This document shows positions 24,569 through 36,508 of a stretch of DNA of 64,000 nucleotides, in pieces. The notes under the pieces are model-generated. The model was given only the letters and a program-made list of their open reading frames with translations, searched no databases and was not told where the DNA came from. Made by a program: the position numbers and the translations under genes. Numbering within the stretch: the first letter of the stretch is position 1; each line of letters begins with the position of its first letter. The stretch comes from Avena insularis (lineage: Eukaryota; Streptophyta; Magnoliopsida; Poales; Poaceae), in contig CM042691.1 in assembly GCA_023614405.1 (NCBI GenBank), forward strand, positions 176,858,927-176,922,926, given 5' to 3'.

Positions 24569-25157
24569 GAACTCTGAGATATTGCGCCGTCTTGCCTCTT
24601 TAGGTTGAATGCTCCATCTAGATGGATGTCGGAAAATCGTCAAGCAATATTTTGTAGTCCTCCCAAAGAACCCTGCAAGGTTTCTCCGTCCTCGACTTGT
24701 AAGCCGGAGAACTACTGAATCTTCCATTGTACTCTTCCATAGCCGATTGGATCCGTCCATGCCGGAATCTTCCGGTGTGATGGTTCACTTGCCAGTGACA
24801 GCTAGGGCGACGTAGACGTAGGTTAGTAATGCCTCATAACTCACACATGCAGAGAACACAATCATGTTTGTTTTTCCCGCGCGAGCGATATGAACCGTTG
24901 GCGGCGATGGTTGGCAACGTGGCGAAATTTCCGCGCACGCTTCCGCACACATCGTTCACGCGTCAACCATTCGATCGTTTTGCACGAATCTTGATGCCGG
25001 AGGTTATAAATTGTGACAGCGGTGGAATTTTACTTTTCACCTCATTCTCCTCTACATCGTCTTCTTCCTCCAGCAAGCGCCTCCTCGAGCTCTCCGCGCA
25101 CTCCACAGAAAAAACCCTAGCTCCTCGACCTTTCCCAATCACCACTGAAACCCTCCA
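24569..25157 (+). promoter_or_regulatory. 5' region of the antisense gene, with putative TATA box at 25005-25011
   Basis: No supported gene in these ~590 bases. TATAAAT at 25005 is followed by a pyrimidine-rich leader (CTCATTCTCCTCTACATCG) and then the antisense ORF start at 25158, which fits a pol II promoter and 5' UTR inside the element. Confidence 0.5.
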
Positions 25158-28100
25158 ATGACCACCAGCAGTTCCACCCCCTCCATGAAGACGTCAAGCG
25201 ATGCCGCGACGAAGCCGGCGAGCACCATCATCGTGCCCCAGAGGGCCTGGTGATCCCCAAATCTGCGATGGTCGAAACCACCGGCGGCGACCATAACTCA
25301 GCGGCGCTGGAGCTACTAGAGGAGGAATACGACACCCACAAGGGCGACTAGCGCGGTTTGGATATTGCAGACCATGACATCAAGGAGCTAATCATCAAGG
25401 GCTACCTCCCTGCGATGGAGGGGCTCGTCTGGCGGGCGGTGCCGGCCAGCGAGGTCACTCCTTCTCCCCAAGCTAGAGAAAAGGTGTACCTAAAATCCCA
25501 ACTGGTACGCGGCATCTCCCCGCCCATCTCTAATTTCTTTCTAGCTGTCCTCAACCATTACCGAGTACAGCCTCAGAACCTCTCCCCCAATAGCATCCTC
25601 GCATTGAGAAACTATGCGGCACTTTGCGAGGGTTACTTAGGGATTAGGCCTAGGCTAGATCTCTTTATATACTTTTTCACCGTCAAACGGGAAGCCGGAG
25701 ACGGCAAGGACGAGCTTCAGAACTATGGTACTATTAGCTTTAAGATCCGGCCTGGCCGGCGCTTCCCCGACATCGTCGGCCACAAGTCCTGCAAGAACTG
25801 GCAACAAACGTACTTCTACGGCCCAGATATCCCTCTGGCTGGTCGAGAAGTGACGTACCTGGACTTCGTCGATGGAGCTTCCGCCAAAGCCTCGACATGG
25901 AGATCCCAGGCCTCCCTTCCCTCCGACATCGATGCTTCCCATGCTATAAGGCGGATGGAGTGGTTCGTAGAGATGGGTCTGACCGGATTGGACCTGGCCA
26001 TGTGCTGGTTCGTCAGGCGGATCCAGCCTCTGCAGCACCGCTCGAAGTTGATGCACGAGTATACCAACGAGAGGAAGGATACCCTCCACATCTCCGAGGA
26101 CAACTTCTCGAGCGACTCCGTCAAGCTCCGCCTCAAGGACATTGTCAAGGTGAAGGATAAGAAGCGTGGCTTCACCATCACCTACGACATGTTCGTAGAG
26201 ATCAAGTGCCCAAAGGTACCTGTTTATCTTCTGTGTATGACATATACTCCAGTTCTTCCGTCTAGCCATTAACATCTCATCTAACACTGTGGGTTTTCAC
26301 TTAACAACTCAGCGATCTAGAGGAGGATAGCATGGCTGTCCAAATCTATGATCCAAAGATGAAGGAAGTCACGGTCATGTCCGACGACGATGTCCCGTTG
26401 GCGCGAAAGCGGAAGAGCTCCACCTCTGACGCTGCCGACAGAGGCAAGAAAAAGAAGATGGAGGGTGGAGCCTCCAAGAAGTCCACTTCCGCCCTGGAGG
26501 CGGAGAAAATAAAGATTACCGGGATCCCCTTTGCCAAAGCACCCCTTGTCGTGTAAGCTTCTTTCTCTCCGACATTGTCTATTGCTTGTCTTGTTCCTGT
26601 ACTTATACTTTTTGCATGTTTCAGGAAGAAGGCCACCACCAGTTTGAAGAAGACCTCCAAAACTCATCTCCCGCCATGACGTCCACCACTCATCTCCCGC
26701 CATCGGCCCTGTCACTCCTAGTGTCTAGCCTGCGCCAGCTCCGACAAGCTCACAGGCCAAAGATGCATCCGGCCCTTCCACCATGGAAGCGGACTGAGGT
26801 GCCTCCGCGGAGCATGCTGTTGTCGGCGAACATGCAACACAGGAGAGTGACGCAACTTATATGGATGAAGCTCCGACTAAGGATGCCATAGATAGCGGTA
26901 AGGCGGTGGTAGAGGGTGGTACTTCTTCTGAAGGTGGTGCCTCTACACCCAAGATAGCCATAGAGTTTCCGAAGATAGTCTACCCGGCACTTACGCCGAG
27001 TAGCTCTGCTTTGGCTCCTGGTGCAGCGCCGACATCTCCGACATGCGGTCTTGAGGAGATTTTCCGACAAGCAGACATCTTGCGAGGAAACAACCTTGCC
27101 TTCGGCAAGTTGCTTGATGAGAGCGCTACAAACCTCAAGATCATCGCACTTGTAAGTTTTATCTGCCTTGTGCATTTCATGTGAGTATCCCACTGTAGGC
27201 CTCGAGGATTTAGATGGAAAACCATAGGTATTTGCATCTGAATACTCTAAGAGTGACTAAGCTAGAAAACTTCTCACTGTATCCCCCAAGCATGTAGTTT
27301 GAATGAATTATTCCGACTAGATGCTTTCAGAGTAGCATACATAGTGTTTGTAAATTTCAATACTGTAGCCCCCAAGATTCTAGTTGTAACTGAATTAGTT
27401 CCGACTAGATACTTAAAGAAAGACTAAGCATATGACTGAGTTTAAACTTTATACTGTAGCCCCCAAGCTTCTAGTTGAAAACTGAATCAGTTCCGACTAG
27501 ATGCTTAAAGAAAGACCAAGCATATTGCTAAGTTAAAAACTCTCACTATAGCCCCCAAGCTTCTAGGTGGATATTTGTCCGGCTAGATGCTCCAAGTAGA
27601 CTAAACAATGTAAAACCTTTCTTTTCCACAAAATGAGAATGATCGGAGAGGCGTGGCCAACGAGAAGTACCAGAATATGCGCGCGGACTTGGAAGCTGAA
27701 AAGGGTAAAACTGCCTTCTTGAAGGAACAAATCATCAAGAGCAAGCGTCTATTTTTTCCTTTCTTTTTCGTATTTCGACTTGGTATTTGTACCAATCATT
27801 CTCCGAGTACTCACTCTGTACTGTTCTTTCTCCGACTTGCAGAAATCATTGCCAAAGCTAAGGATATTGTTGAGAAATCCAAGCATATTGAGCAGCTGGA
27901 TAGCAAAAACAAGATCCTTAAGCAGGAGAGGAAGGATATACTGAAGATGCATGAAGACTCCATGAAAGTCCTACAGGATTCCGCCAACGAGGAGATGAAC
28001 CGCTTGAAGGAGGAAACCGCGATCCTGAAAGATCAAAAGAAAGATGCTGATGAGAAAAATTACCGCCATCTTGAAGCGTACAGGATCCTCCGACAAGAAC

Positions 28101-28762
28101 GGGACTCCATGGCGGAAACTCTCCAGCAGGCTGAAATTAGCATCTTTAGTAAGTGATTCTTTGCCTTGTACTTCTGTAAGCTAGATACTCTGAACTTTTT
28201 GTGTTATTAAACTCATGCGTTCTCTTGTCGGAAACTTGTAGCTCCTATTGGCTTAACCCAGTCACCTCCTCCGCCAACACAATGCTTGGTCCTTGCCGAC
28301 AACTTTATCAAGACCGCCATCACGCAGGCCAAGGAGATAGCCAAGCACCTCCAGATCAACATCAAGGCGGTGGATTCCATGGCAAAGTTCTCGGAGATAT
28401 TGCGTCGAGCCCTCGAGCGTATTGTAAGCTAGAAAGCTTCATATATCCAGGATGGCGCAAGGATGGCGCTGTCAATGGTGAAGGCACACTACAAAACTGC
28501 CGACCTCGACGCGGTGACCTCTGGCATCCCCGACGTGGACGACGATGGCCAAAAGATTGATCATGAGGCCATCTTGACGTCACTCGCGGGTTTTGACACC
28601 AGAGTCGCCGAATTGGTCGACCATAACGTCTTTGTGCCCATGAAAACCATCAATGGCGGCAGCCAAAGCTCCTCCGAGACTCTCAACAGCGCCGACTTTG
28701 AGGAAGATGACTCTCCTGTTGCAGATGATGCTACGTCCAAGTCGCCTGTGCCAAAGGAATGA
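25158..28762 (+). pseudogene. Antisense gene of Tat/Grande elements ('putative gypsy type transposon' domain), multi-exon
   Basis: Function is unknown; the domain is the one catalogued as putative gypsy-type transposon/transposase, found antisense in Tat/Grande-like elements. The first exon from ATG 25158 includes a nonsense/frameshift zone near 25250-25352, then a 304-aa open stretch (25353-26215) with the conserved LRNYAALCEGYLGIRP and FYGPDIP segments. Intron boundaries are visible: donors near 26216, 26553, 27151, 28150 and 28422, and acceptors near 26312, 26624, 27840, 28241 and 28450. Later exons are Lys/Glu-rich with coiled-coil character (27850-28150). The last ends at TGA 28760-28762. 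It converges with the integrase gene. Splicing is inferred from consensus sites; some joins are out of frame, so it is likely broken. Confidence 0.72.
27285..27605 (+). repeat. Intronic minisatellite, ~76-91-bp units, four copies
   Basis: Units begin at about 27287, 27363, 27454 and 27545 with CTGTAGCCCCCAAG, followed by 'ttctagtt', 'ttccgactagatgctt' and 'aaagacta'. They lie in an intron of the antisense gene. Each contains a block complementary to the element's polypurine tract core (GGGGGCTAC). Confidence 0.75.
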
Positions 28763-29271
28763 AAACCAATATGTAATATTTGTTTCCTCTGGAATTTGTA
28801 TGCAGAAAAAACAATGCGTTAACATAAGGCAAAAAACAATGATTGTTATGTCCTGCTACTCAAGAACTGGTTCCAGCATGTATATATTTTTTAAGCAAGT
28901 GTTGGCTTATCCATTACTCTGGTTTTTATGCTTGACTTTTCGTGAGTCGGAATACTCGTTGTCGAAACCATGCGCTCAGGCGATGATGCCCAATGGTACC
29001 GTCAAGAACCTAAGCACAAAATCGCCGACAATAAGTGCCAAAAGTCACTACTCCAGAATCCACATAAAAACAACAAAGAACGTGTAGACCAGAAAACTTA
29101 AGATAACGCCCATAGGCGGAATTTTCACAAGTGCAATCGCAAAGCTTGTGCATAAAGGTTTTATACGATCCAAAAATGAACACTAAAGGAGGTAAAAGAC
29201 TCAGAAATATGAGTGAACCAGAGAGCTTTATTTCATTGATCATATAAGAAGTACACAATAGATAAAAAATG
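28763..29271. other. Spacer between convergent antisense gene and integrase
   Basis: About 510 bases with no supported gene; it should hold the 3' ends of both convergent transcripts. Short open frames on either strand have no recognisable similarity. Confidence 0.5.
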
Positions 29272-30489
29272 CTAAGTGTAGAAAGGATGTAGCTGTGCTA
29301 TGTTCCATGGACGATCAAGCTCCGAGTAGTCATCATCCGGGTCACGTCGCTTACACTTATGATCCTCGTTGGGTCTATCGTTCAGTTCACGATTGTCAAC
29401 GAGGTAGTAAGATCCATTGAGTAGCGCCTTGCTTATGATGAAAGGTCCTTCCCATGGCGGGGATAATTTGTGTGACTTCTTCTGCTTAAGTCGGAGCACC
29501 AAATCCCCCTCTTTAAACGAGCGATGCCAGACGGGGAGACTATGGTAGCTGCATAGCTTATGCTGGTAGATGGCGGATCTTTGGCATGCCAAAACGCACT
29601 CCTCCTCGAGAAGGTCCACATCTAGGCGTCTGGATTCTTTAGTGTCATCTTCGTCATATGCGGCAACTCTTGGTGCATCGTGAAGGATGTCGGAAGGCAG
29701 GATGGCTTCTGCTCCATATACCATGAAGTAAGGGGTGTAGCCGGTGGATCTGTTGGGTTTAGTTTGTAAACTCCACAACACAGATGGCAATTCTTCCGCC
29801 CAGGCTCCAGCTGCTCTATGCAGCGGTGCCTCAAGAGGTGGCTTGATTCCCTTCAGAATTAATCCATTGGCTCGCTCAACCTGACCATTGGATTGTGGGT
29901 GTGCCACAGATGCAAGGTCAAGTCGGATGCCCTTCTCCCAACAATAAGCTTCCACTTCTCCGAGTGACAAGTTGCTGCCGTTGTCGGTGATTATGCTATG
30001 TGATAGACCATATCTCACCACTAGATCCCAGACAAACCTAAGGGAAGTTGCCCCATCGATATTTCTAATGGGTTTAGCTTCTATCCATTTGGTGAATTTA
30101 TCAGTTGCTACTAGCAGATGCGTAAACCCACATGGTGCCGTCTGTAATGGACCCACCATGTCCAGCCCCCAGACTGCAAACGGCCAAGTTATTGGTATTG
30201 TTCGCAATTCTTCAGCAGGAACATGTGGTTGTCGGGCATAGTACTGGCATCCCATGCCTGTCTCAACCAGCTTGTCGGCATCCGCCTTTGCGGTCAGCCA
30301 GTAGAATCCTTGCCGGAATGCTTTAGCGACCAACGATCGAGGAGCGGCGTGATGCCCGCAATCTCCGAGATGGATTTCGCATAGGATTTCAATACCTTCT
30401 TGCTGGGAAATACACTTAAGGTATACACCAGTAGTGCTTCTTTTGTAGAGATGTCCATTGATTATGGTATAGCCCTTTTCTCGACGTAC
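29272..30489 (-). CDS. Gypsy integrase, 3' part of pol
   Basis: Inserts the cDNA copy into the genome. The frame is continuous with RNase H upstream except for one TAA at 30490-30492. An HHCC-type zinc-binding start is visible (EIHLGDCGHH, then the CQYYARQ region with one cysteine apparently lost). The DDE core is visible too: D in GLDMVGP, D in ITDNGSN and E in QSNGQVERANG. The C-terminal region ends with DLVLR and WEGPFIISKALLNGSYYL segments typical of Gypsy integrases, without an evident chromodomain. Stop is at 29272-29274. It would be translated as part of the Gag-Pol polyprotein, so no separate start is assigned. It is the best-preserved part of this element. Confidence 0.88.
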   Translation of the reverse strand, partial: VRREKGYTIINGHLYKRSTTGVYLKCISQQEGIEILCEIHLGDCGHHAAPRSLVAKAFRQGFYWLTAKADADKLVETGMGCQYYARQPHVPAEELRTIPITWPFAVWGLDMVGPLQTAPCGFTHLLVATDKFTKWIEAKPIRNIDGATSLRFVWDLVVRYGLSHSIITDNGSNLSLGEVEAYCWEKGIRLDLASVAHPQSNGQVERANGLILKGIKPPLEAPLHRAAGAWAEELPSVLWSLQTKPNRSTGYTPYFMVYGAEAILPSDILHDAPRVAAYDEDDTKESRRLDVDLLEEECVLACQRSAIYQHKLCSYHSLPVWHRSFKEGDLVLRLKQKKSHKLSPPWEGPFIISKALLNGSYYLVDNRELNDRPNEDHKCKRRDPDDDYSELDRPWNIAQLHPFYT

Positions 30490-30492
30490 TAT

Positions 30493-30930
30493 TTACCATC
30501 TTTCGACTTTGTCGTCGGGCAAAGTTCCGTGCTCGAGATACTCCATGAACAGTTTTGTCCAAGCCGGAGGGACCTTTGCAACCATATGGATGAAAGAGTC
30601 TACTCTGTCCGGGTTGTCGATGTCTGCTCCCTTCACGGATGGTCTCCGTAGATGCTCGAGGAAAACTCCAGGCAAAATTTGTTTGCGCCCTGATCCAAGC
30701 TTAGACACCATATCAGCTGCCTCATTTTGCTCCGTAGGTACATATTTGACCTCGTAGCCCAAGAAGCTCTTGGCTATCTCGTTCACTTCTTCTCGATATG
30801 CCACCATCATAGGGTTCCGGGCATTCCAGGTGCCAGCCACCTGCTGGGCAACCAAGTCAGAATCTCCACAGCAAACTATGCGCTTAATGACAATATCCTT
30901 GGCTACGCGTAATCCGTGAATGAGTGCTTC
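30493..30930 (-). pseudogene. RNase H, C-terminal part (interrupted by nested element)
   Basis: Minus strand from 30930 reads EALIHGLRVAKDIV, continuing the AEYEA that ends at 41562 on the other side of the nested element. Then come GDSDLVAQQV and the EQNEAADMVSKLG segment typical of Gypsy RNase H. The linker to integrase ends in TAA at 30490-30492. Removing the insertion and one target-site copy makes the two halves contiguous and in frame. Confidence 0.85.
30926..30930. other. Target site duplication, left copy
   Basis: gcttc, identical to 41562-41566 on the other side of the nested element. Confidence 0.93.
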
Positions 30931-33900
30931 TGTAAGGTTCCCAACCTTTAATAAGGTAGAGATCCGTGTGTTTACAATGCTAGTCCCTGGATCAATAGCT
31001 AGAATCCACAGTTAAGATGTAATATCAAGAAACAAAGGTCATAATACAACTTTATAACCAGGAATAAAGTAATTTATTACATCTTACATAGCTCATTTGG
31101 CTATCTCATTACAATGCAGCAGAATATAACAATAGAATGGGGCCCTTCATATTCAAAGTGCCACAGGCAGACATGTAGGTTGTAGACTTGTAATCCTAAT
31201 CATTAAACTTCACTAATATCAAACAGAACCTGCAACATAACAAGTTACAGCCACAAGGGTCAATAAATTTGAATTGTATTGGCAAGTGATACTATGGTAG
31301 TATAGTGGAGTCTATCATCTATATGCATTTGGCTAAGTGGAGTTTAGGCTTGCTTTGCTCAAAATAGATTTTCCTTTATCATTTGAAAAACACTAAGTTT
31401 TTGCTTGACAAAAATAATTTTTCCCAAGGCATCTCCCAATAGAAATTGGTGATCCTTCAACCCTTGTTCAACCACAAGTTTTTAACTTAGAAATTGGGAT
31501 GATGAGATTCTTGATAGCTTCCATGTCTTGATGCTCAAATTGTCATTTGCCAGGGACATGGCTAAGTACTTAGATTTTACACTCTGCAGAGGTGGTGCAC
31601 TTTCCCCACAAGACTTGGTTTCACCAAGACAAGATCTTTCAGAAGCCTTCCCTTAGACCAGAATGGACGCATTCCAACCTATCAAACCCCTACCACCAAC
31701 TGTCCATTTGGCTAAGTTATTGCAACCTATATGATCCAGGCAGATCCCATAATGCCAAGTGGCTGCACTTGAAGCTTCTCAACATTTGACATCTCAAATC
31801 TCTTTATTCCTGGGTGGATTTCCACAAGTGTGATACACAAGGTTCACCAGTCCCCTGGCCTTGTGTAACCACTCAACACAAACCATTCCTTCCATTCCAC
31901 CTAGGTGATTCATTCACTTAGTTGTTTTATTAAACAAAACACAAGTCCTCAGACTTAGAAATTTTCCATAGAATGAATATATATTCCACCCTTGTTTTCT
32001 ATTAGCTAAGCTAAGCATGATAGTAGTAGAAATCTTAACTTAGGAAATTTCTACTAAGGTTTCATCTACTAGGATTTCCCATGGTATATTTTACACTTAG
32101 CAAAATTCCATGCAAGTCCTACTTAGAAATATCACTAATGCATAGTGAAAATAATGGGACAAAAGTATGAAGAATCACTTGCCTTTTTGGTAGAGAGTAT
32201 AAGTTCACTCCTTGATCTTTGCAATGTTCACACACTTCAAGTCACTATAATTCAATCAAGCAAACAATATTTCAATCTACCATTCAAGCAATTCATCACA
32301 TAAAATGATAAAAACAAAGCAATGCATGTAAGCATGCTAAAGATTGTTTTATTTGTAAAAGTGGTTTCTAATAGGTTATAAACATTTGGAAACACCTATT
32401 TGTCATTTTATAAAGTGGCAAAACCATTTGCAAAAGTTTTTACTTCATAAACCATTTTTAAACCAAGTAATTATTTCATGTCGTGAAGAAATGCTTTTAT
32501 TAAGGCAACATTCTATAGGGTTCACAGAATATGTTTTCAAACCATAAAATTTGGTGTTTAGGGTCAGAGAGTTTATTTCCAAAACATTTCCCAAAGGTTT
32601 TCTTCCAAAACCATTTTTAATGATTAAACCATATTTTTATTTGACTAGAAATGATTTAAATCAAGAGTTTATTCTTTTGCTTCACCAAATACATTTTTGA
32701 AACCATCAATTGATTTCTAGGGTCAGTAGGTTCAAAAAAAATCGTTTGCCAAAGATTTTATCCTGAAAATCATTTTAGAACAATTTCTATATTCTAAACA
32801 TGCATACATAAGTTTCTGTAAAAACAAACAATTTAACAGAAGCAATTTTCTAAACAAAGTGCATGGTTGGCTAGGTCTTGTTTTTCTGAATCCATTGATA
32901 TAAAGTTTGCAAAATTTGGACGTGTAGATTAAAAGTTATAGATTTTACAAAATCTAGCATCTAACAGATCAAATCTGTTTTAATTCAAACGAACAGAGCC
33001 ACGTGGCGTGTTCTAATTCGTCGGTACCGGTTCACGTGGATCAGCAACGTGAGGCGTTGGATCAAGTTACATCGCACGGCACAGATAGCGTACCCCTTCG
33101 GCGTTAAGTGACTCTATCGCGTCACTACGATCTGGATCGGATGGCTCCTATCGCCTTGCCAAGAACTGGCGGCGCGGCGACAGTGGCGCGCGGCGGCAGC
33201 GCTCTGCTAGCGGTGCTGCGGTGGCTACATGAAGCGAGAGGAGTGGGGGAGATGCTTACCAGATTCGCAGAGTCGCGGTGATGCTCAAGGTGCTCGCGAG
33301 AGTGCAAGGGGCGCACGGGGGTGATCGGAATCGCTCACCGGAGTTCTTGCTGGCGTCGGCTACAGCGCACGAGAAGGAAAGATAACAGTGGCATTAGATG
33401 CGTAGAGGATTAGGGAGTTCGGGAGTTTCACAGAGAAGGGGCGGCGCGGTCGGATTCTTACCTGGGACTTCGCCGGAGTGGTGGTAGTCGACGTTGGTGT
33501 TCTGTGGTTGTCCTTGCCGACACTGTCGTTCAAGCGCGAGCAAGCGGAGGCTACTCTTGGGACGCCAGGGTGCAGGGAACACGCCCGTGTGGTCAAGGGG
33601 GCGAGGGGCGGTGAGGTGTGGTCGTAATTGGAGGTGGTGCTCGCCGGAGTCAATGGCGGTGAAGGGTGAAATTCAGCAGCCTGGGGGCGCGCTAGGGTGA
33701 GGCGACGGAGGGGAATGAGAGAGGGAAGGTTGGCGATTAAGAAGGCGTGGTCGCAGGGGCGTTTAATGGCGTGGTTACTACGTATTAACGCGAGGAAATG
33801 GCGATAGAATGGCCGGGGAGGAATGAGAGGCGTGGTCGTCGCGGGGAGGAAGAAGGTGAGGTGGCAGTGGGGTCCTTTCGTCAGCGAGGAGAGACATGGG

Positions 33901-35319
33901 ATGTGGGGTCCGTGCGTCATTGACTCTATGGGTTCTGTCTCTGGTGGAAAACGGTTCATTCGGGTGAGAGGGTAAGATGAGCTTGCTGGGCCTTGTTGGG
34001 CTCGCTGGCTGGGTCGAGTCTGTTTACATTTTTTTTGTTCTGTTTGTTTTTCTTTTTCCATTTCTTTTTATTCTGTTTTGGTTTTGTTTAATTAATTCAA
34101 ACACTCATTTGAATTCAAACCTTTTCCAAAGTTTATGTAGGTTTAAATATTGATTAGTAGTACATTCTGATGTAAATTTTGGAATAAATTTTTTATTCCT
34201 TTTTGGGTCTTTTAATTATTAAAGTAGGTCCTTGTATTAAATCAAATAGGTTTTAATAATATTTCAAACACCATTTAAATTCTTTAAACTTTCCAAATCT
34301 TTTCAGTAGGTTTTTATTTGATTGTTTGGGTGTCAAATAATTCATCTTGAATTATTTGGAAAGTTTTTAATATGATTCATAATCATTTAAAATGGGTATT
34401 TGTTTTATTTCCAATGATATTAAATATATTTTTAATTCCCTAAAGTTTATTTGGAAGATTTCTTTAATCTTATTTAAGTTGGATTAAACCACTTTTATTT
34501 CATTTGGGTAAATTCCAAAATACTATTTCTCAGGAATTTTATAATTATTCTTATTAAAGATTTGTCTTTATTAAAATAGGGATAGAATGGTTAATGCCAT
34601 TTTATTTTATTTTGGAAATTATTTATCCATTTATTTTATTTGATTTGGATTATATTCATTCCATTTGCTTAATGGATTAGGCCAAGATTTATTTGGTCTT
34701 TCAATATTCTTTATTTAATATTTTTATCTTTGTCTTATAAAATCCATATCTTTTTATTTAGAGATCCAAACTTGATGATTCCAATTTGTAAAATCTTATT
34801 TGAGATTTAATTATCCTTTTAAATATCTTTAGGATTATTTGCTCACAATTTGGTATGGATTTTAGATAAGTGCTTTATTAGCTTTGGAAATTACTTTTCC
34901 CTATTTTATTAAATTCATAAGATTTTATCTATGGCTCCAAATTAAGTGAAACCAATTTATATGGCTTTATAATATTTCTATTTTTCATTCTTGATCATTT
35001 GTAAATGTTTGATGACAAATTTTTATATGGATCAAATCCATAGGTTTGGAGATAACTTGGAAATGATTTTTATTCTATTAGGGTTTAGGGTTTGGATTTA
35101 TTTTCCAAGTGTTTAAATTTCCAGATGCATTTTATGAGGAATGCATTCTACTTGTTTTGAATTTAGTTGGATTCAAACATTAACCAAAGTTTGTTCCAGA
35201 TGGGATTTTACTTTCCATTTAAAAACAAAAAGTTTCTTTTCACCCTAAAATTCAACAATAATTTATTTTGTTTATTTATTTTTCACATTACAAGATTTGG
35301 AAAATCTTGGGATGTGACA
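30931..35319 (-). repeat. 3' LTR (minus orientation) of the nested element, ~4.39 kb
   Basis: Very similar to 37204-41561. Differences include a ~24-bp gap near 33360 here and a short extra segment near 33718. It has an AT-rich half (34000-35300) and a GC-rich block (33000-33960). The latter holds a 233-aa minus-strand open frame that is truncated in the other LTR, so it is not treated as a gene. Confidence 0.92.
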
Positions 35320-35428
35320 GGCTACCACCCTTAAAATAAATCTCGTCCCGATATTTGGGGAGGCTAGGGGTACAAGTTGACTCAAAACAACTAGGGTACT
35401 ACCACCCTTAAAATATTTTCCCACCAGA
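35320..35428 (-). other. Polypurine-tract side of the interior
   Basis: On the minus strand an AAGGGTGGTAG purine stretch occurs twice, once directly before the LTR and once ~75 bases further in, suggesting a duplicated polypurine tract. Confidence 0.5.
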
Positions 35429-36508
35429 TTACATCTTGGTTTGCTTGGGATCTTTTTGAAATCTCTCTAGGCAAACATCAGCATAGTGTCCTTTGTTTCC
35501 ACATTTGAAACATGTGACAAGGCTGAGATCCTTCATAGGCTTGTTTATCTTGTGCTTCATCTTTTCTGGAAAATTGCTTGCATAATGTCCTTGGTTACCA
35601 CAATTGTAACATGTGATAAGATTGAGTTCATCACGTATCTTCTATGGAGAAGTTGCTACATAATGACCTAGCTCTTTGCAGTTGTTGCACCACACTTGGC
35701 TAATCTCCTTATACTTCTTCTTCTCTAGACATTCACTGGCATAGTGTCCCATTTCTTTGCAATGACCACATTGCACATGGCTTTTGTCCTTCTTTTTCTT
35801 GGGTTTCTCCAAATCTAGGAGTGCTTCTAGTTCATGTTCTTCATATGTTATCTCAGAGGTAGGAACAGTTCACGGTCTCCTTGACCTTCTATTACTCCTT
35901 GGATAATACATATGTCTCCTTTTTGGTCCTTTAAATTGAGTCATGTTGTTGGGACGTACAAGCTGAGATTTTCCTTTGTCTTCATCCTTCTTGGTAGACT
36001 TGGCTCTCTCATGGTAATCTGCAATCAGTTGTTGCACTCCACCTTGTTTCCTTTGTTCAACTATGGAATAGATGGGGCATTGGATAGGGACATGATTGTT
36101 TCCTTCACATAGGTAACAAGTAGCTTGGGATGTGGGGCATTGATTAGCTGGATGTTTCTCTTCACAATTGGGGCATTGATCTTCATGCTCCTTGGAAGTG
36201 TGATCCTTGTCTCCACAAATATTGCAAGCTTGGGTTCCTTCTATAATAACATCTTTGTCATCCTTCTTATCATAAACTCCTTGGGAAGAGTTGTCTCCCA
36301 TGTTGATCATTTGAGTAGCCATCCCTTGCAACAATTGGGTTTGAGTTTCCAAAACTTTTTGCATGGTTGGGTCTAACTCATTGTTGTTGGCTAAAAACTG
36401 AGTTGTCACTTGGTTCAACTGGGTTTGTCTTGCAAGCAGTTGGTCTCTCATGTTGTTCTCTTGGTTGTTGTCACCATCCTTGATGTTGGAGTCTCTTGGA
36501 GAAGTCAT
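35429..36508 (-). pseudogene. Zinc-knuckle array (gag nucleocapsid-like) protein of the nested element, two nonsense codons
   Basis: About 359 codons from ATG 36508 to TAA 35429-35431, interrupted by in-frame TGA (35870-35872) and TAG (35642-35644). The first ~110 residues are Gln/Asn/Asp-rich. Then come seven knuckle-like units: CNIC...HEDQC, CPNC...HPANQC, CYLC...HVPIQC, CGHC...HYASEC, CNNC...HYVATS, CYNC...HYASNF and CFKC...HYADVC. Units five and six have lost the last cysteine. A normal Gypsy Gag carries one or two. No capsid domain is recognised. It may bind its own RNA and help it into particles made by a relative; that role is inference. Confidence 0.8.

Noticed and set aside
25655..26287. 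210-aa minus-strand open frame
   Set aside because: Shadow of the well-supported plus-strand antisense gene.
33360..34061. 233-aa minus-strand open frame
   Set aside because: Located inside an LTR; in the near-identical LTR copy (39625-40305) it is broken by frameshifts, so it is not conserved as a protein.
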